Shown: positions 1-10,011, counted from the stretch's first letter. The stretch is DNA of 64,000 bases from Ichthyophis bannanicus (GCA_033557465.1 CM066035.1:904301309-904365308), one strand, 5' to 3'. Made by a program: numbers and translations. The notes: generated by a model from the letters alone, not told the origin.

Positions 1-173
1 CGGACAATGAGGCCAACATGGCCGACGAACAATGCCAACATGGGCAACAATAAGGCCAACATGGCCAACAAGGGAGAGGGCCAACATGGCCAACATGAAT
101 GTCCACAATCAATGGTATATGGTCGAGCCGTGAGGCCCACATGGATGCACAGTCTGAGTCAGTAGAGTGGCAG
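1..173. repeat. Short tandem-like GCCAACATGGCC repeats, 3' region of DIRS copy 1
   Basis: Immediately downstream of the recombinase stop (the DIRS element reads on the minus strand) the first 100 bases carry repeated GCCAACATGG / GGCCAACA units at irregular spacing of roughly 30 bases. This is probably the 3' untranslated part of the DIRS copy. Its internal complementary region and right terminal repeat would lie beyond the window edge, so the end of the element cannot be seen. Confidence 0.5.
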
Positions 174-1199
174 TCATGTGGCACTAGCAGTGGAAAGGAC
201 TGCTTGTCCAAACGCGCAGCGAGCCTGCGTGTCCAAGTCTAGGCAGTAATGTTTTTGAAAGGTGTGGGCGGAAGACCAAGTAGCCGCTCTGCAGATTTCC
301 GTCAGGGGAATGGAGCGTAGGTTCGCAATAGTGGCTGCCAGTGCCCTGAGCTGGTGCGGTCCCACATTAGGGACCGTTAGCACGCCTGCCAGATCATGGC
401 AGAGGCCTATGCAGGCCGAGATCCATTGTGCCATGGTGCGCTTGGTGACCGGGCGGCCGGGTCTGTTTGGGTCGTAGGAGACGAAAAGTTGAGAACCCTT
501 GCGTAGAGGGCCTGTCCTGAGGATGTAGATTCGGAGGGCTCTGGTGCAGTCGAGTGTGTGCAGCCTCTCCTCCTCTTGGGAGGAGTGTGGCTCAGGGTAG
601 AATGTGGGCAATTCGATGGTTTGGTTGATGTGGAATTCCGAAGACACTTTGGGGATGAACCTGGGGTGAGTGCGGAGGGTGGCTCTGTCTTGCAGCAGTT
701 GTGTGTATGGTGGGTGAACCACCAGAGCCTGAAGTTCGCTGATTCTGCGAGCAGAGGTGATAGCCACTAAAAACAGAGTCTTCCATGTTAGATGCTTCAT
801 GGTGGCCGTGAGAAGTGGTTCGAAGGGCGCTTTGGTCAGCTGTTGGAGGACAAGGTTGAGATCCCAAGCCGGCGCGGGAGTCCGTATGGGAGGCTTTAGA
901 TTGTTCAGCCCTTTCATGAAGCTTACAACCAAGGGCAGCGAGGCAATGGTTCCGTTGCTTGTGCGCTCATGGAATGCCGCGATGGCTGATAGATGCACCC
1001 TGACGGAATTGGTTTTGAGCCCCTGTTCCGAGAGTGATGCGAGGTATTGTAGGACGCATGGAACAGGGCAGCTGGAGGGGTTGAGCCCTCTGGGGTCACA
1101 CCAGAGGCTGAAGCGCTTCCACTTGAAGGCATAGGATTTTCTGGTGGATGGTCTTCTGGCTGCCAGGATTATGTGCTGTACCTCCTCTGGCACGCTCAT
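174..1199 (-). CDS. DIRS tyrosine recombinase (integrase)
   Basis: Predicted 341-residue tyrosine recombinase that would integrate the circular DNA form of the DIRS element. The catalytic pattern is visible: Arg in SARRISELQAL (about residues 151-152), H-x-x-R in PHQLRALAAT (His282, Arg285), and a tyrosine in FQKHYCLD (Tyr318). The N-terminal part (TRKSYAFKWKRF, then NSVRVHLSAI) fits the DNA-binding SAM-like half of the family. The chosen start, MSVPEEVQ, is the ATG that overlaps the stop of the RT ORF as ATGA, which points to coupled reinitiation. The same frame stays open upstream to 3,020, so a frame-fused product cannot be excluded. No stop or frameshift lies inside the domain. Confidence 0.88.
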   Translation of the reverse strand: MSVPEEVQHIILAARRPSTRKSYAFKWKRFSLWCDPRGLNPSSCPVPCVLQYLASLSEQGLKTNSVRVHLSAIAAFHERTSNGTIASLPLVVSFMKGLNNLKPPIRTPAPAWDLNLVLQQLTKAPFEPLLTATMKHLTWKTLFLVAITSARRISELQALVVHPPYTQLLQDRATLRTHPRFIPKVSSEFHINQTIELPTFYPEPHSSQEEERLHTLDCTRALRIYILRTGPLRKGSQLFVSYDPNRPGRPVTKRTMAQWISACIGLCHDLAGVLTVPNVGPHQLRALAATIANLRSIPLTEICRAATWSSAHTFQKHYCLDLDTQARCAFGQAVLSTASAT

Positions 1200-3337
1200 C
1201 GCGGAAAGGTTCCTCCGTTCAATCTCCACGCTGTCAGTGCCAGGGCCCCCAGGTTGGGGTGTAGCGTGTGTCCCTCGTCCTGGGTTAGCATGGATTGGTG
1301 GAGAGGGAGGCGGAGGGGTGGCTCCTGCGAGAGGCGTAGTAGCGCTGGGAACCACATCTGCCAGGGCCAGTAGGGGGCCACCAGAATGGCCTGAGCTCCG
1401 TCCTGGATGATCTTCTGCAGTGTCTTCGAGATCAGGGGCGTGGGGGGGAAGGCGTATACAAGAGACCACTCCCCCCAGCACACGGCGAAGGCATCCGAGG
1501 CTACGCTGTTGGCTGTCTGTCGCTTGGAGCAGAATAGGGGGCATTTCTTGTTCCGGTCCGTAGCGAAGAGGTCGATCTGCGGTTGACCCCAGCGGTTGAA
1601 GATGTGGGCGGTGACTTGGGGGCTGAGGGTCCACTCGTGTGGGTTTAGCTGTCGGCTCAGTCTGTCCGCCAAGGAGTTCTGTACACCCGGGAGATAGGAT
1701 GCTCTTATCCAACAGTGGTTCGTTAGGATCAGCGACCATATCTTGAGTGCTTCTCTGCACAGCGGTCGGGAGCCTGTTCCCCCCTGTTTGTTGACATAGA
1801 ACATGGCCACCTGGTTGTCTGTCAATATAAGAAGAGACTTGTTGTTGATGTGTTGCTGGAAAGCCTGCAGTGCATATCTTATGGCTCTGAGTTCCAGAAG
1901 ATTTATGTGGAGGCTGGTTTCTGTCGGTGTCCAGGCTCCTTGCGTACGCAGATGGCCCATGTGGGCTCCCCATCCCGTCTGGGATGCATCTGTGGTGATA
2001 GTGACTTGGTGACTGGACTGCTGAAATTGTTTCCCCACCAAGAGGTTCCGTTTGATTGTCCACCACCGAAGGCTCTTCTTGGTGTGGGCGTCGAGGGTGA
2101 TGTGGAAGGAGAGCGGTTGCGTGCGCTGATTCCAACACGAGCGTAGGCGCCACTGTAGGGTTCGCATGTGCAATCGTGCTAGAGGCAGGACGTGGGTGGT
2201 AGCGGCCATATGGCCCAGGAGGCAGAGGAGGGATCGGGCCGTTGAAGTTGTCTGGAGGGAGGCTGCTGTGGCGAGGGAGGCCAGGTTCTTCGCCCTCTGT
2301 GCTGGGAGGAATGCCTTCCCTTTCACGGTGTCTATACAGGCCCCTATGAACTCCAGACGCTGAGTGGGGACCAGGTGTGACTTCTGGTGGTTTACCAGGA
2401 AGCCGAGGGAAGTGAGAAGGCCGATGGTTCGTTTGATGGCCCACCGCGTCTCTTCCGGTGATGGTGATGACAGAAGCCAGTCGTCCAGGTAGGGGAAGAC
2501 GTGAATGCCCTGTTTCCGCAGATGAGCAGCTGCCACAGCCACGCACTTCGTGAACACCCGAGGTGCTGGCGAGAGGCCGAAGGGGAGGGCCTTGTATTGG
2601 TAATGGCCCCCAAGTGCTTGGAAACGTAGATACTGTCTGTCCTGGGGGTGTATCGGGACGTGTGTATATGCGTCCTGAAGGTCCAAGGAGGCGATCCAGT
2701 CCCCGGGTTGGAGAAGGGGGAGGATCGAGTCGAGGGAGTACATGCAGAACTTTTCTTTGAGGATGAACTTGTTGAGGTTCCTCAGGTCCAGGATAGGGCG
2801 TACTCCTCCCGACTTCTTCAGTACTAGGAAGAATCTGGAGTAGAAGCCCTGGTTGGTTTGTTCCGGAGGCACAGGTTCGATGGCCTGGGTTGTCAATAGA
2901 TGCATCACTTCCAAGTGCATGGGCAGTGACGTTTCGCTGGGTTGAGATTTCGCTGGGCGCCCATGAGGGCGAAGCATGAAGCGCAGGCGATATCCCTCCT
3001 GAATAATCCGCAGGACCCAAGTGTCCGAAGAAATAGCTTGCCAGGAGTCCCAGAAAGCTGTCAACCGTCCTCCCACTGGAAGGGTTGCCCGTCCCTGCGC
3101 GGACTGGTTGTCAAAAAGATGGATTGTTTTTGCCCGATAGAGGTGGCTGTTTCTTTTGTTTCCTGTCTCGTTGTTGCTTATGCTGGTGCTGGGCTCCATA
3201 AGCGGGTCTGTAGGCCGTCTGCTTGTAGCGGGGCTGCTGCCATTTGTGGTATGAGGGATAACCTTTGTAAGGGGTGTACGATTTTCTGTTGTAAGATCCC
3301 TTGGTGCTGGGGTTGCGCTCCAGGCCGTCCTCGGCAA
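1196..3337 (-). CDS. DIRS pol: reverse transcriptase, RNase H and methyltransferase-like domain
   Basis: An open reading frame of 713 codons. The first 85 or so residues overlap the gag 3' end and may not be used. A conserved DIRS lead-in (GGRLTAFWDSWQ, residues 89-100) precedes the RT: SLDLQDAYTHVPIH (about 217-230), LPFGLSPAPRVFTK (251-264) and the catalytic YLDDWLL (283-289). RNase H follows, with TTDAS (Asp450), an ELRAI helix, LTDNQVAMFYVN and LADRLSR. The C-terminal stretch, QIDLFATDRN to AFPPTPLI and APYWPWQMWFP, matches the layout of the Dam-like methyltransferase domain found in DIRS elements; its activity is unknown. Pol overlaps gag by 227 bases in another frame and the recombinase by four bases. 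No internal disruption is seen. Confidence 0.92.
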   Translation of the reverse strand: MPRTAWSATPAPRDLTTENRTPLTKVIPHTTNGSSPATSRRPTDPLMEPSTSISNNETGNKRNSHLYRAKTIHLFDNQSAQGRATLPVGGRLTAFWDSWQAISSDTWVLRIIQEGYRLRFMLRPHGRPAKSQPSETSLPMHLEVMHLLTTQAIEPVPPEQTNQGFYSRFFLVLKKSGGVRPILDLRNLNKFILKEKFCMYSLDSILPLLQPGDWIASLDLQDAYTHVPIHPQDRQYLRFQALGGHYQYKALPFGLSPAPRVFTKCVAVAAAHLRKQGIHVFPYLDDWLLSSPSPEETRWAIKRTIGLLTSLGFLVNHQKSHLVPTQRLEFIGACIDTVKGKAFLPAQRAKNLASLATAASLQTTSTARSLLCLLGHMAATTHVLPLARLHMRTLQWRLRSCWNQRTQPLSFHITLDAHTKKSLRWWTIKRNLLVGKQFQQSSHQVTITTDASQTGWGAHMGHLRTQGAWTPTETSLHINLLELRAIRYALQAFQQHINNKSLLILTDNQVAMFYVNKQGGTGSRPLCREALKIWSLILTNHCWIRASYLPGVQNSLADRLSRQLNPHEWTLSPQVTAHIFNRWGQPQIDLFATDRNKKCPLFCSKRQTANSVASDAFAVCWGEWSLVYAFPPTPLISKTLQKIIQDGAQAILVAPYWPWQMWFPALLRLSQEPPLRLPLHQSMLTQDEGHTLHPNLGALALTAWRLNGGTFPR

Positions 3338-4982
3338 GGGTTTGCAGGGTGGAGCAGTGCTCCTTCATATCGTTAACGGTGTCCGCCACCTTGTCCCCGA
3401 AGAGAGATTCGCCATTGCAGGGGGCATCGGCAATGCGTTCATGAGTGTCTTCGCGTAATCCAGAGGCCCGCAGCCATGCCAGCCTCCTAGCGGAGATGGC
3501 GGTGCCTGCTGTGCGCGTAGCAACCTCAAAGGAGTCATGAATCGTGCTGATGAGGTGCTTTCCGCATTCCTTTAGATCGGCAAGAATGGCTGAAACTTTT
3601 TCTTTTTCTCCGGAGGGTAGCATTGTTGAGGCGTCCTTGAGGGTTGCCAGCAGGGCGTCCTGGAAGAGGACGTGTTGAAACTGGTGTGCAGAAATGCGCG
3701 CATTCAGCATGGCGCTTTGGAAAACTTTCTTGCCGACGTCGTCCAGGAGTTTGTGATCCTTCCCGGGAGGTGAGTTGGCATGATTGCGTGAGGATTTAAC
3801 ACGCTTTAAAGCAGAGGACACCACGATGGAGTGATGAGGCAGCTGGCTTCTTCCGAATCCAGGAGTTTGCTGGATTAGGTATTTAGCGTCCAGCTTCTTG
3901 GGGCATGCCGGTGAGGAGGCCGGGCTTTGCCACAGTTTTGTGTGCGTGTCTCTGAGACGCTGATGTACTGGCAAGGAGATGGGTGTCCTCGGAGCGTCGA
4001 GATATTTGAAAAGCTCCGGGCCATCCCGTAGATGATCTGGAGGAGTGAGGTTAAGGGTAGTTGCCACCTTACGCAGGAACTTCGGATATGTAAGGTCCTC
4101 AGGGATTGGATCAGCTACTGCAGATGGTCCTGCAGACTGGGACTCCTCGCTCCGTACAGAGGTCGCTTTGTCCTTGGGGGACTCGCATCCGAGCGGCGTG
4201 ATTACTTCCTCCTCCTCCTCCTCTAGGCTAAGGAAGGATGTTGATTCTGGATCCGCAGAAGTAATGCTACTGTCGAAGGATTGGTTAGCAGGCTCTGCGC
4301 GATGGTCAAGATGCTCTACCGGGACAGCGATCTGGGCGCTAGCATCTGTGGACGCATGTTGTGTTGAAGCAGCTGCTGAGCCCTTACGCAGAAGCTCGGT
4401 GAGGCTGGAAAGCAGCTGCAGTATGTTCTCTTGGTTGTGGAGAGACACTGCAGGGGAGCCAGAAACAGCTCCCAGGCTTGCCCCTTGATTAGAGAGAGTC
4501 TCTGCAGGAGTTGCAGCTGGATGCTGTGTAGACAGGGGAGAAAGCATTTTGGTCGGCCTGGAATCGGGGCTGAGAGCGACAGCACTTTGTTTCCGTTTCA
4601 GAGAAGTTCCATTTCTGTGCTGTGCTCTATGGCTACTGCTGTCCCTGCTCCGATGCCGGTGTCTGCGATGAGAATCGCTTTCTCTGCTCCTGCTGTGATC
4701 CCGATGGTGTCTGTGTTTGCTGCTCCCCTTACTGCCCCGATCGCAGCTCCTGCTCTTATCTGAGGACTTTGTGCAGGCACGGGGAGGCGGCTCCGTTTCA
4801 GCCCCGAGAGTCTGGGAGTCTCTTTGATGCTCCGGGGAAGCCCTGTGATGATGGCCAATAGGAGCAAGGGGGGCGGAGCCCGGAGACCCTTGACGATGTC
4901 CAATGGGAGCTGACTGGGCGGAGCTCGAGGCAGTGATGTCATCAAGATGGCTGCCCCAGAGACAACGTGGTGGGAGCAGCAT
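3111..4982 (-). CDS. DIRS gag, central and C-terminal part
   Basis: A 623-codon open frame holding most of gag. The N-terminal third is Ser/Arg/His-rich (RS-type repeats such as SRESDSHRRHRHRSRD) and could bind RNA. An acidic stretch (EEEEEE) follows near residue 255, then a conserved DIRS gag core with ARRLAWLRASGL near residue 500 and a basic Tyr/Gln/Lys-rich tail. The degraded DIRS copy at 20,250-20,400 keeps a matching core, which supports a real protein. The zinc-binding N terminus lies in a different frame (feature at 5,000-5,434), so the ATG at 4,982 is probably only an internal Met behind a frameshift. The 3' end overlaps pol. Confidence 0.8.
   Translation of the reverse strand: MLLPPRCLWGSHLDDITASSSAQSAPIGHRQGSPGSAPLAPIGHHHRASPEHQRDSQTLGAETEPPPRACTKSSDKSRSCDRGSKGSSKHRHHRDHSRSRESDSHRRHRHRSRDSSSHRAQHRNGTSLKRKQSAVALSPDSRPTKMLSPLSTQHPAATPAETLSNQGASLGAVSGSPAVSLHNQENILQLLSSLTELLRKGSAAASTQHASTDASAQIAVPVEHLDHRAEPANQSFDSSITSADPESTSFLSLEEEEEEVITPLGCESPKDKATSVRSEESQSAGPSAVADPIPEDLTYPKFLRKVATTLNLTPPDHLRDGPELFKYLDAPRTPISLPVHQRLRDTHTKLWQSPASSPACPKKLDAKYLIQQTPGFGRSQLPHHSIVVSSALKRVKSSRNHANSPPGKDHKLLDDVGKKVFQSAMLNARISAHQFQHVLFQDALLATLKDASTMLPSGEKEKVSAILADLKECGKHLISTIHDSFEVATRTAGTAISARRLAWLRASGLREDTHERIADAPCNGESLFGDKVADTVNDMKEHCSTLQTLAEDGLERNPSTKGSYNRKSYTPYKGYPSYHKWQQPRYKQTAYRPAYGAQHQHKQQRDRKQKKQPPLSGKNNPSF
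4845..4960. repeat. Duplicated CCAAT plus GC-box module inside gag
   Basis: On the plus strand two units of about 60 bases each carry a CCAAT box followed by GGGCGGAG (GGCCAATAGGAG then GGGGCGGAGC; TCCAATGGGAG then GGGCGGAGC). They are followed by a CRE-like TGATGTCATCA. On the minus strand the same bases encode the repeated gag peptides SAPIGHRQG and LAPIGHHH. The duplication is plain; promoter activity is only a possibility. Confidence 0.45.
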
Positions 4983-4999
4983 GGGGCCTCCCGGGGGCT

Positions 5000-5434
5000 C
5001 CTAATGGCGTCGGGAGCATTTCGGGGGCCTGAGGGGGATAAGGGGGAGAGCCGTTTTTCACCCCGATTACCTTTTGCTTTGTTTCTTTTTGATGCTGTTT
5101 GCTCCCCGGTAGTCTTCCGTGTAGTAGGGGCTCCGGTTTGAGCAGAGGCTCCGGTGCAAATTGTGGACTCCGGAACTGCACGGCCGGGGATGGAGGACCC
5201 TGAGGACCCATCCCGTGCCGGTGAAGGAATTTTTGAGGCCTCCTCGTTCAGGGACTCGATTAAATCCTTCAGAGCATGGCTCCTTGATTTCAGGGCTCTG
5301 GGAGACATCTGAGAGCAGTGCTGGCAGTCCTGTACCTGATGGGCAGAGCCCAGGCATCTCACGCAGTGATCATGAGCATCGGAGCTGTTCATTTTCCTGG
5401 TGCAGGAACTGCATTTCTTGAATCCGGGCTTCAT
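5000..5434 (-). pseudogene. DIRS gag N-terminal zinc-binding segment, frameshifted from the rest
   Basis: From the Met at 5,434 the frame encodes MKPGFKKCSSC followed by DAHDHCVRCLG and DCQHCSQMS, a paired CxxC / HxxCxxC pattern typical of DIRS gag N termini. The same pattern, in mutated form, occurs in the older copy at 22,600 and 21,230. An upstream Met at 5,497 is also in frame. The frame continues to 4,598, but the RS-rich body of gag lies in another frame, so the reading frame must change between roughly 4,985 and 5,100. Either this copy carries a one- or two-base indel or expression needs a ribosomal frameshift; an indel is the simpler reading. Confidence 0.72.
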
Positions 5435-5512
5435 TTGTATCTTTAAAGAATATATCTTTTCTGGCTGAGAGAGATGAGATCCGCGTGTGTGTGGCACGGC
5501 GGAAGAAAAAAG

Positions 5513-5656
5513 ACTGGCTAGCTAGGGGCGGGCTAGTGGGGTGGGGCTTCTGGCTCATGCTCAGAAGGACTCTGAGCTCTAGAGAGCACTTCCGTGTCGG
5601 CGCCGTCGGTGGACGACACCTGGTGTGGCTGACGAATCCTGCTTGTCCTAGGAGAA
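5513..5656 (-). repeat. 5' terminal repeat of DIRS copy 1
   Basis: This segment shares CTGGCTAGCTAGGGGCGGG, a CATGCTCAGAAGG block, a TCGGCGCCGTCGG block and the outer end ATCCTGCTTGTCCTAGGAGA with the terminal repeats of the element at 24,263-30,186. The outer edge is set where this similarity ends, at about 5,656. Its partner terminal repeat would lie left of the window. Confidence 0.85.
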
Positions 5657-6587
5657 AGGCTCTTCTCAATGCTCAGCTGCCAATGGAAAGTCATAGCAAC
5701 ATGGTATACGATGGCAGATAAAGACCAGTGAGGTCCTTCTAGTCTGCCCAGTAAGGTGGCTAGAATGGTTGTAACTGCAGCTCCGTGCAAATTCCCTCTG
5801 CTTGTTATATCGTCCATGTGGGCAGATAGGAGCATGAACATGATCCTACACAATAATAAACCTTCCCTTTGCACTTCTAACAGCATCCTTCTACTGGTTA
5901 CAAAATACAAGATAACGTAATAGCCACAGCTAGGCTGGAAACACTAATTCCTGCAAAGGTGCTTACATATGTCAGGCAGCGTAAGAAAGGCCCCTTACTG
6001 ATTCCTAAATGCATTGTATTTTAGCCTTGGGCATTGCTGAGTAGCTGTGTCTATGTGCTCAGGAGTATTGCCTATCGTTTGTAGCAGTGTAGTACATTAT
6101 GTGGGAGTGTGCGTTCCTCCGTTATAGGAGGAGACAGTGAAATGTGATGTCATGTAAGAGCATATAATCCAATGAGTAGGAGCAATTTTTGTATTTTTCC
6201 CTCATTTCTGCCACTCGTAGCGTACACAGATCTCAGAAGAGGAGTACCTGGCTTAATGGGAGCTGGTGCCAATGTACTAATCCAGTCTAAGGATAAAGGA
6301 AAAACAGGCTTAGTCTAGTGTCCTTTCTCTCCCATTCTGATGACTGTTCAGTTCTCAAGGTCAGAGCTGCTGGACTTCCTAGATCGTGACCCTGCACCAG
6401 GAGACATGAGATTAGAAGAAGGTGCATCAAGGTGTCTGGAAGAGGTCTCCTGACTCAGAAAACCTTTCAGGGGAGGGTCAGCAGTCAAGGTTGGAGTTCA
6501 TGATTCACAGAAGAAGGTTCTGAGGGTCAAGGCAGCCATAGGGTAGAAGAGAGTAAGGAATTTGTCTTTTGAAGAGAGCATGTAGTA
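5657..6587. other. Intergenic, with a possible antisense CR1 tail
   Basis: Around 5,700-5,765 the text ATGGCAGATAAAGACCAG followed by CTAGTCTGCCC resembles the reverse complement of the CR1 3' untranslated end seen at 17,190-17,230. The rest, to about 6,587, has no recognisable coding or repeat structure. Confidence 0.4.
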
Positions 6588-7606
6588 TTCACCAATACTT
6601 CCTATACTCCACCGACAACCCTCACTCTCGGTGATTTCACCCTTCCCATTAAAAATCAAATCACATACCTTGGTCTTATTCTTGACCAGAATCTTACACT
6701 TTTTGAACAGATAAAAAGAACTTCAAACACAATTTATACAAAATTATGAACTCTTAGGAACCTCCAACCACTCTTAAACCCAGACTCCTTTCATACAATC
6801 TGTCAAGCCCTCACTACCCCAACCCTTGACTACTGTAATCTCATCTATCATGGCCTTCCCAAAAGTAGTATACAACCCCTCCAAACTGCACAGAACACAA
6901 TAGCCCGTCTCATCACAAACAACCCTAGACGATCACACATAACGCCAATCCACCATGATCTCCGTGGGCTTCCCATACTATACAGAATAAAATTCAAAGT
7001 AATAACCCTCATACATAAAATCATCCTTAATGAATCAGCCCCATGCCTCTCTTCGCTCCTATCCAATCCCAATAATAATAGATCACGCCGCACCAGTACA
7101 AAAAACCTTCTAATCATACCAACAAACAAGAAAACCTGCAGGCAAACTACCTGCAACAGGGCCTTCTCCCTTCATGCCCCCTCATTATGGAATGCACTAC
7201 CAGGAGAACTACAGAACTGCTCTGATCATGCCGAATTCCGGAAGAGACTTAAAACCCATCTCTTCCAAGAACACTTTTCCCTGCCACCTTAACTCTCCCC
7301 TCAGTCTCCTTCTCCATTTCTCCCCAGATTCCATTCCCCCCCCCACTGCCCCACCACCCTATAATACCTTACTTACCTTATTATCCCAACGACCCCTACC
7401 TATCACCCTGTAAATATGTAAATAGTTCTTGTTCGAGACAATTATACTCATGTTCACAAGTTACTTGTCTTAACCACATGTACTCATGTTAAAAAGTTCA
7501 GTTCTATGTAAACAGTTGAAACACACTGTCACCCTATGTTCTTTGTAAACCATCCTGAATCGAAGAAGGACAATAAATAAAAACTGTTAAATAAATAAAT
7601 AAATGT
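6588..7606 (+). mobile_element. L2-like LINE, 3' fragment with broken RT
   Basis: A 5'-truncated non-LTR retrotransposon. Translating in shifting frames gives the C-terminal part of an RT: YLGLILDQN (about 6,670), LDYCNLIYHGLPK (about 6,828), LQTAQNTIARLI (about 6,880) and SLWNALPGEL (about 7,180). Frameshifts and stops break it. The 3' end is a TAAATAAATAAATAAATG tract at 7,590-7,606, similar to the tail at 22,520-22,546. It is closely related in layout to the element at 21,293-22,546 but much more decayed. Confidence 0.8.
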
Positions 7607-10010
7607 AGCAGAGGCCTCAATAAAGTGCCCTCTATCTCAGTAATGAGGAGCATTCTGGTATCCCTGTTACTTAGTGAAGCCCCAGCATCATATAATGTAA
7701 TGGGGGATGGCCCTCCTTGCCGTTCACAGGACAGGAGGAGTGGCCTCCACTAATTTGGAGAAACACTAAAAGGCCTGGAAAGCAAGTGCCCAGAGTCTTC
7801 CTTCCACAAGGAGTTCAGGGAATCGCAAGAAGCTGTCTGAGCTGCCACTGGGTGCTTCATCCGATGTGACCCACGTAGCCACTTCAAAAGATAGTGTTTT
7901 ACCCACAGGCTGGCTAGGCTTGAACCTGCAGCTTGCTTCAACAAGGGATCAAGGAGTATACAGACAATGGAGATCTGTGGAGACGAACAAGAATCCAGAA
8001 ACAGAGGATATGGTGTATCGGGAGGGAGATAACCATCTATCTTCGAGAAAAAAGAAAGAAAATAAATATTAACTAAACATTGTAGGAGAAACCTGACACT
8101 CGGGAGCATCTAAGTCCTACCCCTGTAGGCCCAAGTACTGCATGTGGAGAGGGACCTGTCTCCAGGTACATCCCTAGCCTCCCAGTCTGAAGACCTATTA
8201 TTCAAAACATTTATATGGATATCTGGATAAAGGTACGGAGTGATATGTTTAGCAGCAGTATCCAGATAGTGCCAGGATGGTCTGTGGAGATATTCAGTGG
8301 CACTATCTAGTTAATGCAGGGATGGTAAGTGGATGGAGCAAGGGTGGTACCACCGCTATCCAGATAAGTGCCAATCTTATACAGATAGTGATGATTTTCA
8401 GTCAACACTTATCCAGATAACGTAGGCTGCATGAAAAGCAGGTCTAAGATGCTCTCCAGCTAAGTGTTGACCGAATATCACCACTAACTGGATAATGTTA
8501 GCGCTTATTCAGATAGCGCCACTTAATCCGGCAGCAGATACTATCCAGATACTGCCAGTGAATATCCCACTGATGTTTAAGCACCATGGCTGATCGCCCT
8601 GGAGTTTAAATACCAGCCTTTTTGAGAATCGGGCCCTGTATTTTTACATTTGCTCTTGAGCGGAGGAAAGAAAGTGGATCCCTTAAGGCATATCACTATA
8701 CGGAAGGTATGAACCTCTTTGTTAGAGTTTTGCTATTTTGTAGTGCAGTATTGTCCAAAGGGAATCTACTGTCTCTTCTAGGATAGCCTGAGCATAAGAG
8801 AAGACGAAGGCATCCTTCTGGGAACCACAAGAGAGGAGAAATAGGAGGGAGGGCCATCCCAACCATCAGGCAACTAGGGAGGCAACTTCTGGGGGCGGGG
8901 GGAGGGATGAAGAGCAGGATATTAAGAGTTACACAGTACATTTTGATAGCTGAAGGGGGGGGGAGTTGAGGGGGAGAAAGCTTAAGATCTGACTAGGGCT
9001 CCAACATCTTGAACCAACTCTGAGACTGGCCCTGTTAGGAAGGAGAGTAAAAGGGAGACTGTCCAAGGATTTGGAACAATTACCTTTATTCTGTCTTGCA
9101 TAAGAGTATTCCTGTCTGAATTAAATTCTGTGAACACTTTAGTTTGGGGGGATCACCTAAAAAAGGTATTTTACTTAAAATTACTTTTTATGTCTACTCT
9201 GCCTTTTTGCTTGATTCCAGTTTAGGGCCTGAGGTTTGTCTCCCCCTATCCACCAGGACCTTTATTTTATTTTAGGTGCCCCTGTTTTCTGTCTTCTCCA
9301 GTTTGCTCCTCACTTCAAGCCACGGGTACTTTATCCATTTCTTTTGCGTAGCTCTTTCAAGGCAGCCCTCATCCTCTTAGCGTGTGCTTTTGGAGTTTGT
9401 TCCGTGAAGGAGAAGAGGAGAGGAGGACCCACTAGTCGAGATCAGAGAAGAGGAAAAGTGTGTAAAAGTAACAGGGATCCAAAAAGCCTGAAAGAGGAGA
9501 TGCCTGCAGCAGCCTTCTCAGCTGGGGATTCTGCTTCTTGTTGCAGGTCTACTTTCTGCCTTGTTTACCTTTTATTTTTGCTCCATTAAATATACTTAAA
9601 TTTGTTATTCAGTTAAAACCTAGGCTCGATTTTCACTTTCTTTGGAGAAGTGAAGAGTGAGTGATGGAAACAGAAAAGTGTCCACTGAATATAGGGTCCA
9701 TAAGAAAAGTCTACCCTTCATCCACACAGTCCTGGGGAGGCCCTAAATAAATAAATATATGCGAGAGTTGAACACAAAATTCCCTAAGGTGCCAGCAGCG
9801 TCCTCAGATCTCTTTCAAGCAAGGAGAGATGCTTCGGAGAATGATTGTGTCCATGTCGCACTTTTCAAAACCAGTTATATGAGCTACCTTATCTTTCTTT
9901 TGCCAACATAGTAGAACTGCAACAAACTTGTAGGCACATTCGGTCCCCACGCAACAAGCTCAATGAGTGATACCAGCAGAATACAATGTCCTTCATTATC
10001 ATCAAAACAT
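7607..10010. other. No gene seen; old repeat with TATCCAGATA motifs
   Basis: From about 8,170 to 8,570 the motif TATCCAGATA or TATCTGGATA recurs many times on both strands at irregular spacing, as in a decayed interspersed repeat. The flanks show only short ORFs without recognisable domains, one G-rich run near 8,897 and an AAATAAATAAAT patch near 9,745. Confidence 0.45.
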
Positions 10011-10011
10011 T

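Larger units (their letters stand above)
1..5656 (-). mobile_element. DIRS-type tyrosine-recombinase retrotransposon, copy 1 (3' end off the window)
   Basis: The element reads right to left: a terminal repeat at about 5,513-5,656, gag, then RT/RNase H/methyltransferase-like pol, then a tyrosine recombinase. DIRS elements replicate through a circular intermediate and integrate with a recombinase rather than a DDE integrase, which explains the absence of an LTR integrase or an AP endonuclease. Pol and recombinase are open end to end and only gag shows a break, so this is a fairly young copy. The outer edge is placed where similarity to the terminal repeats at 24,263 and 30,186 ends. The left part of the element is cut by the window start. 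Confidence 0.9.

Noticed and set aside
1200..3020. The upstream part of the 948-codon frame as an established protein
   Set aside because: It overlaps the clearly conserved RT/RNase H frame and has no domain. Kept only as a finding, not as a CDS.
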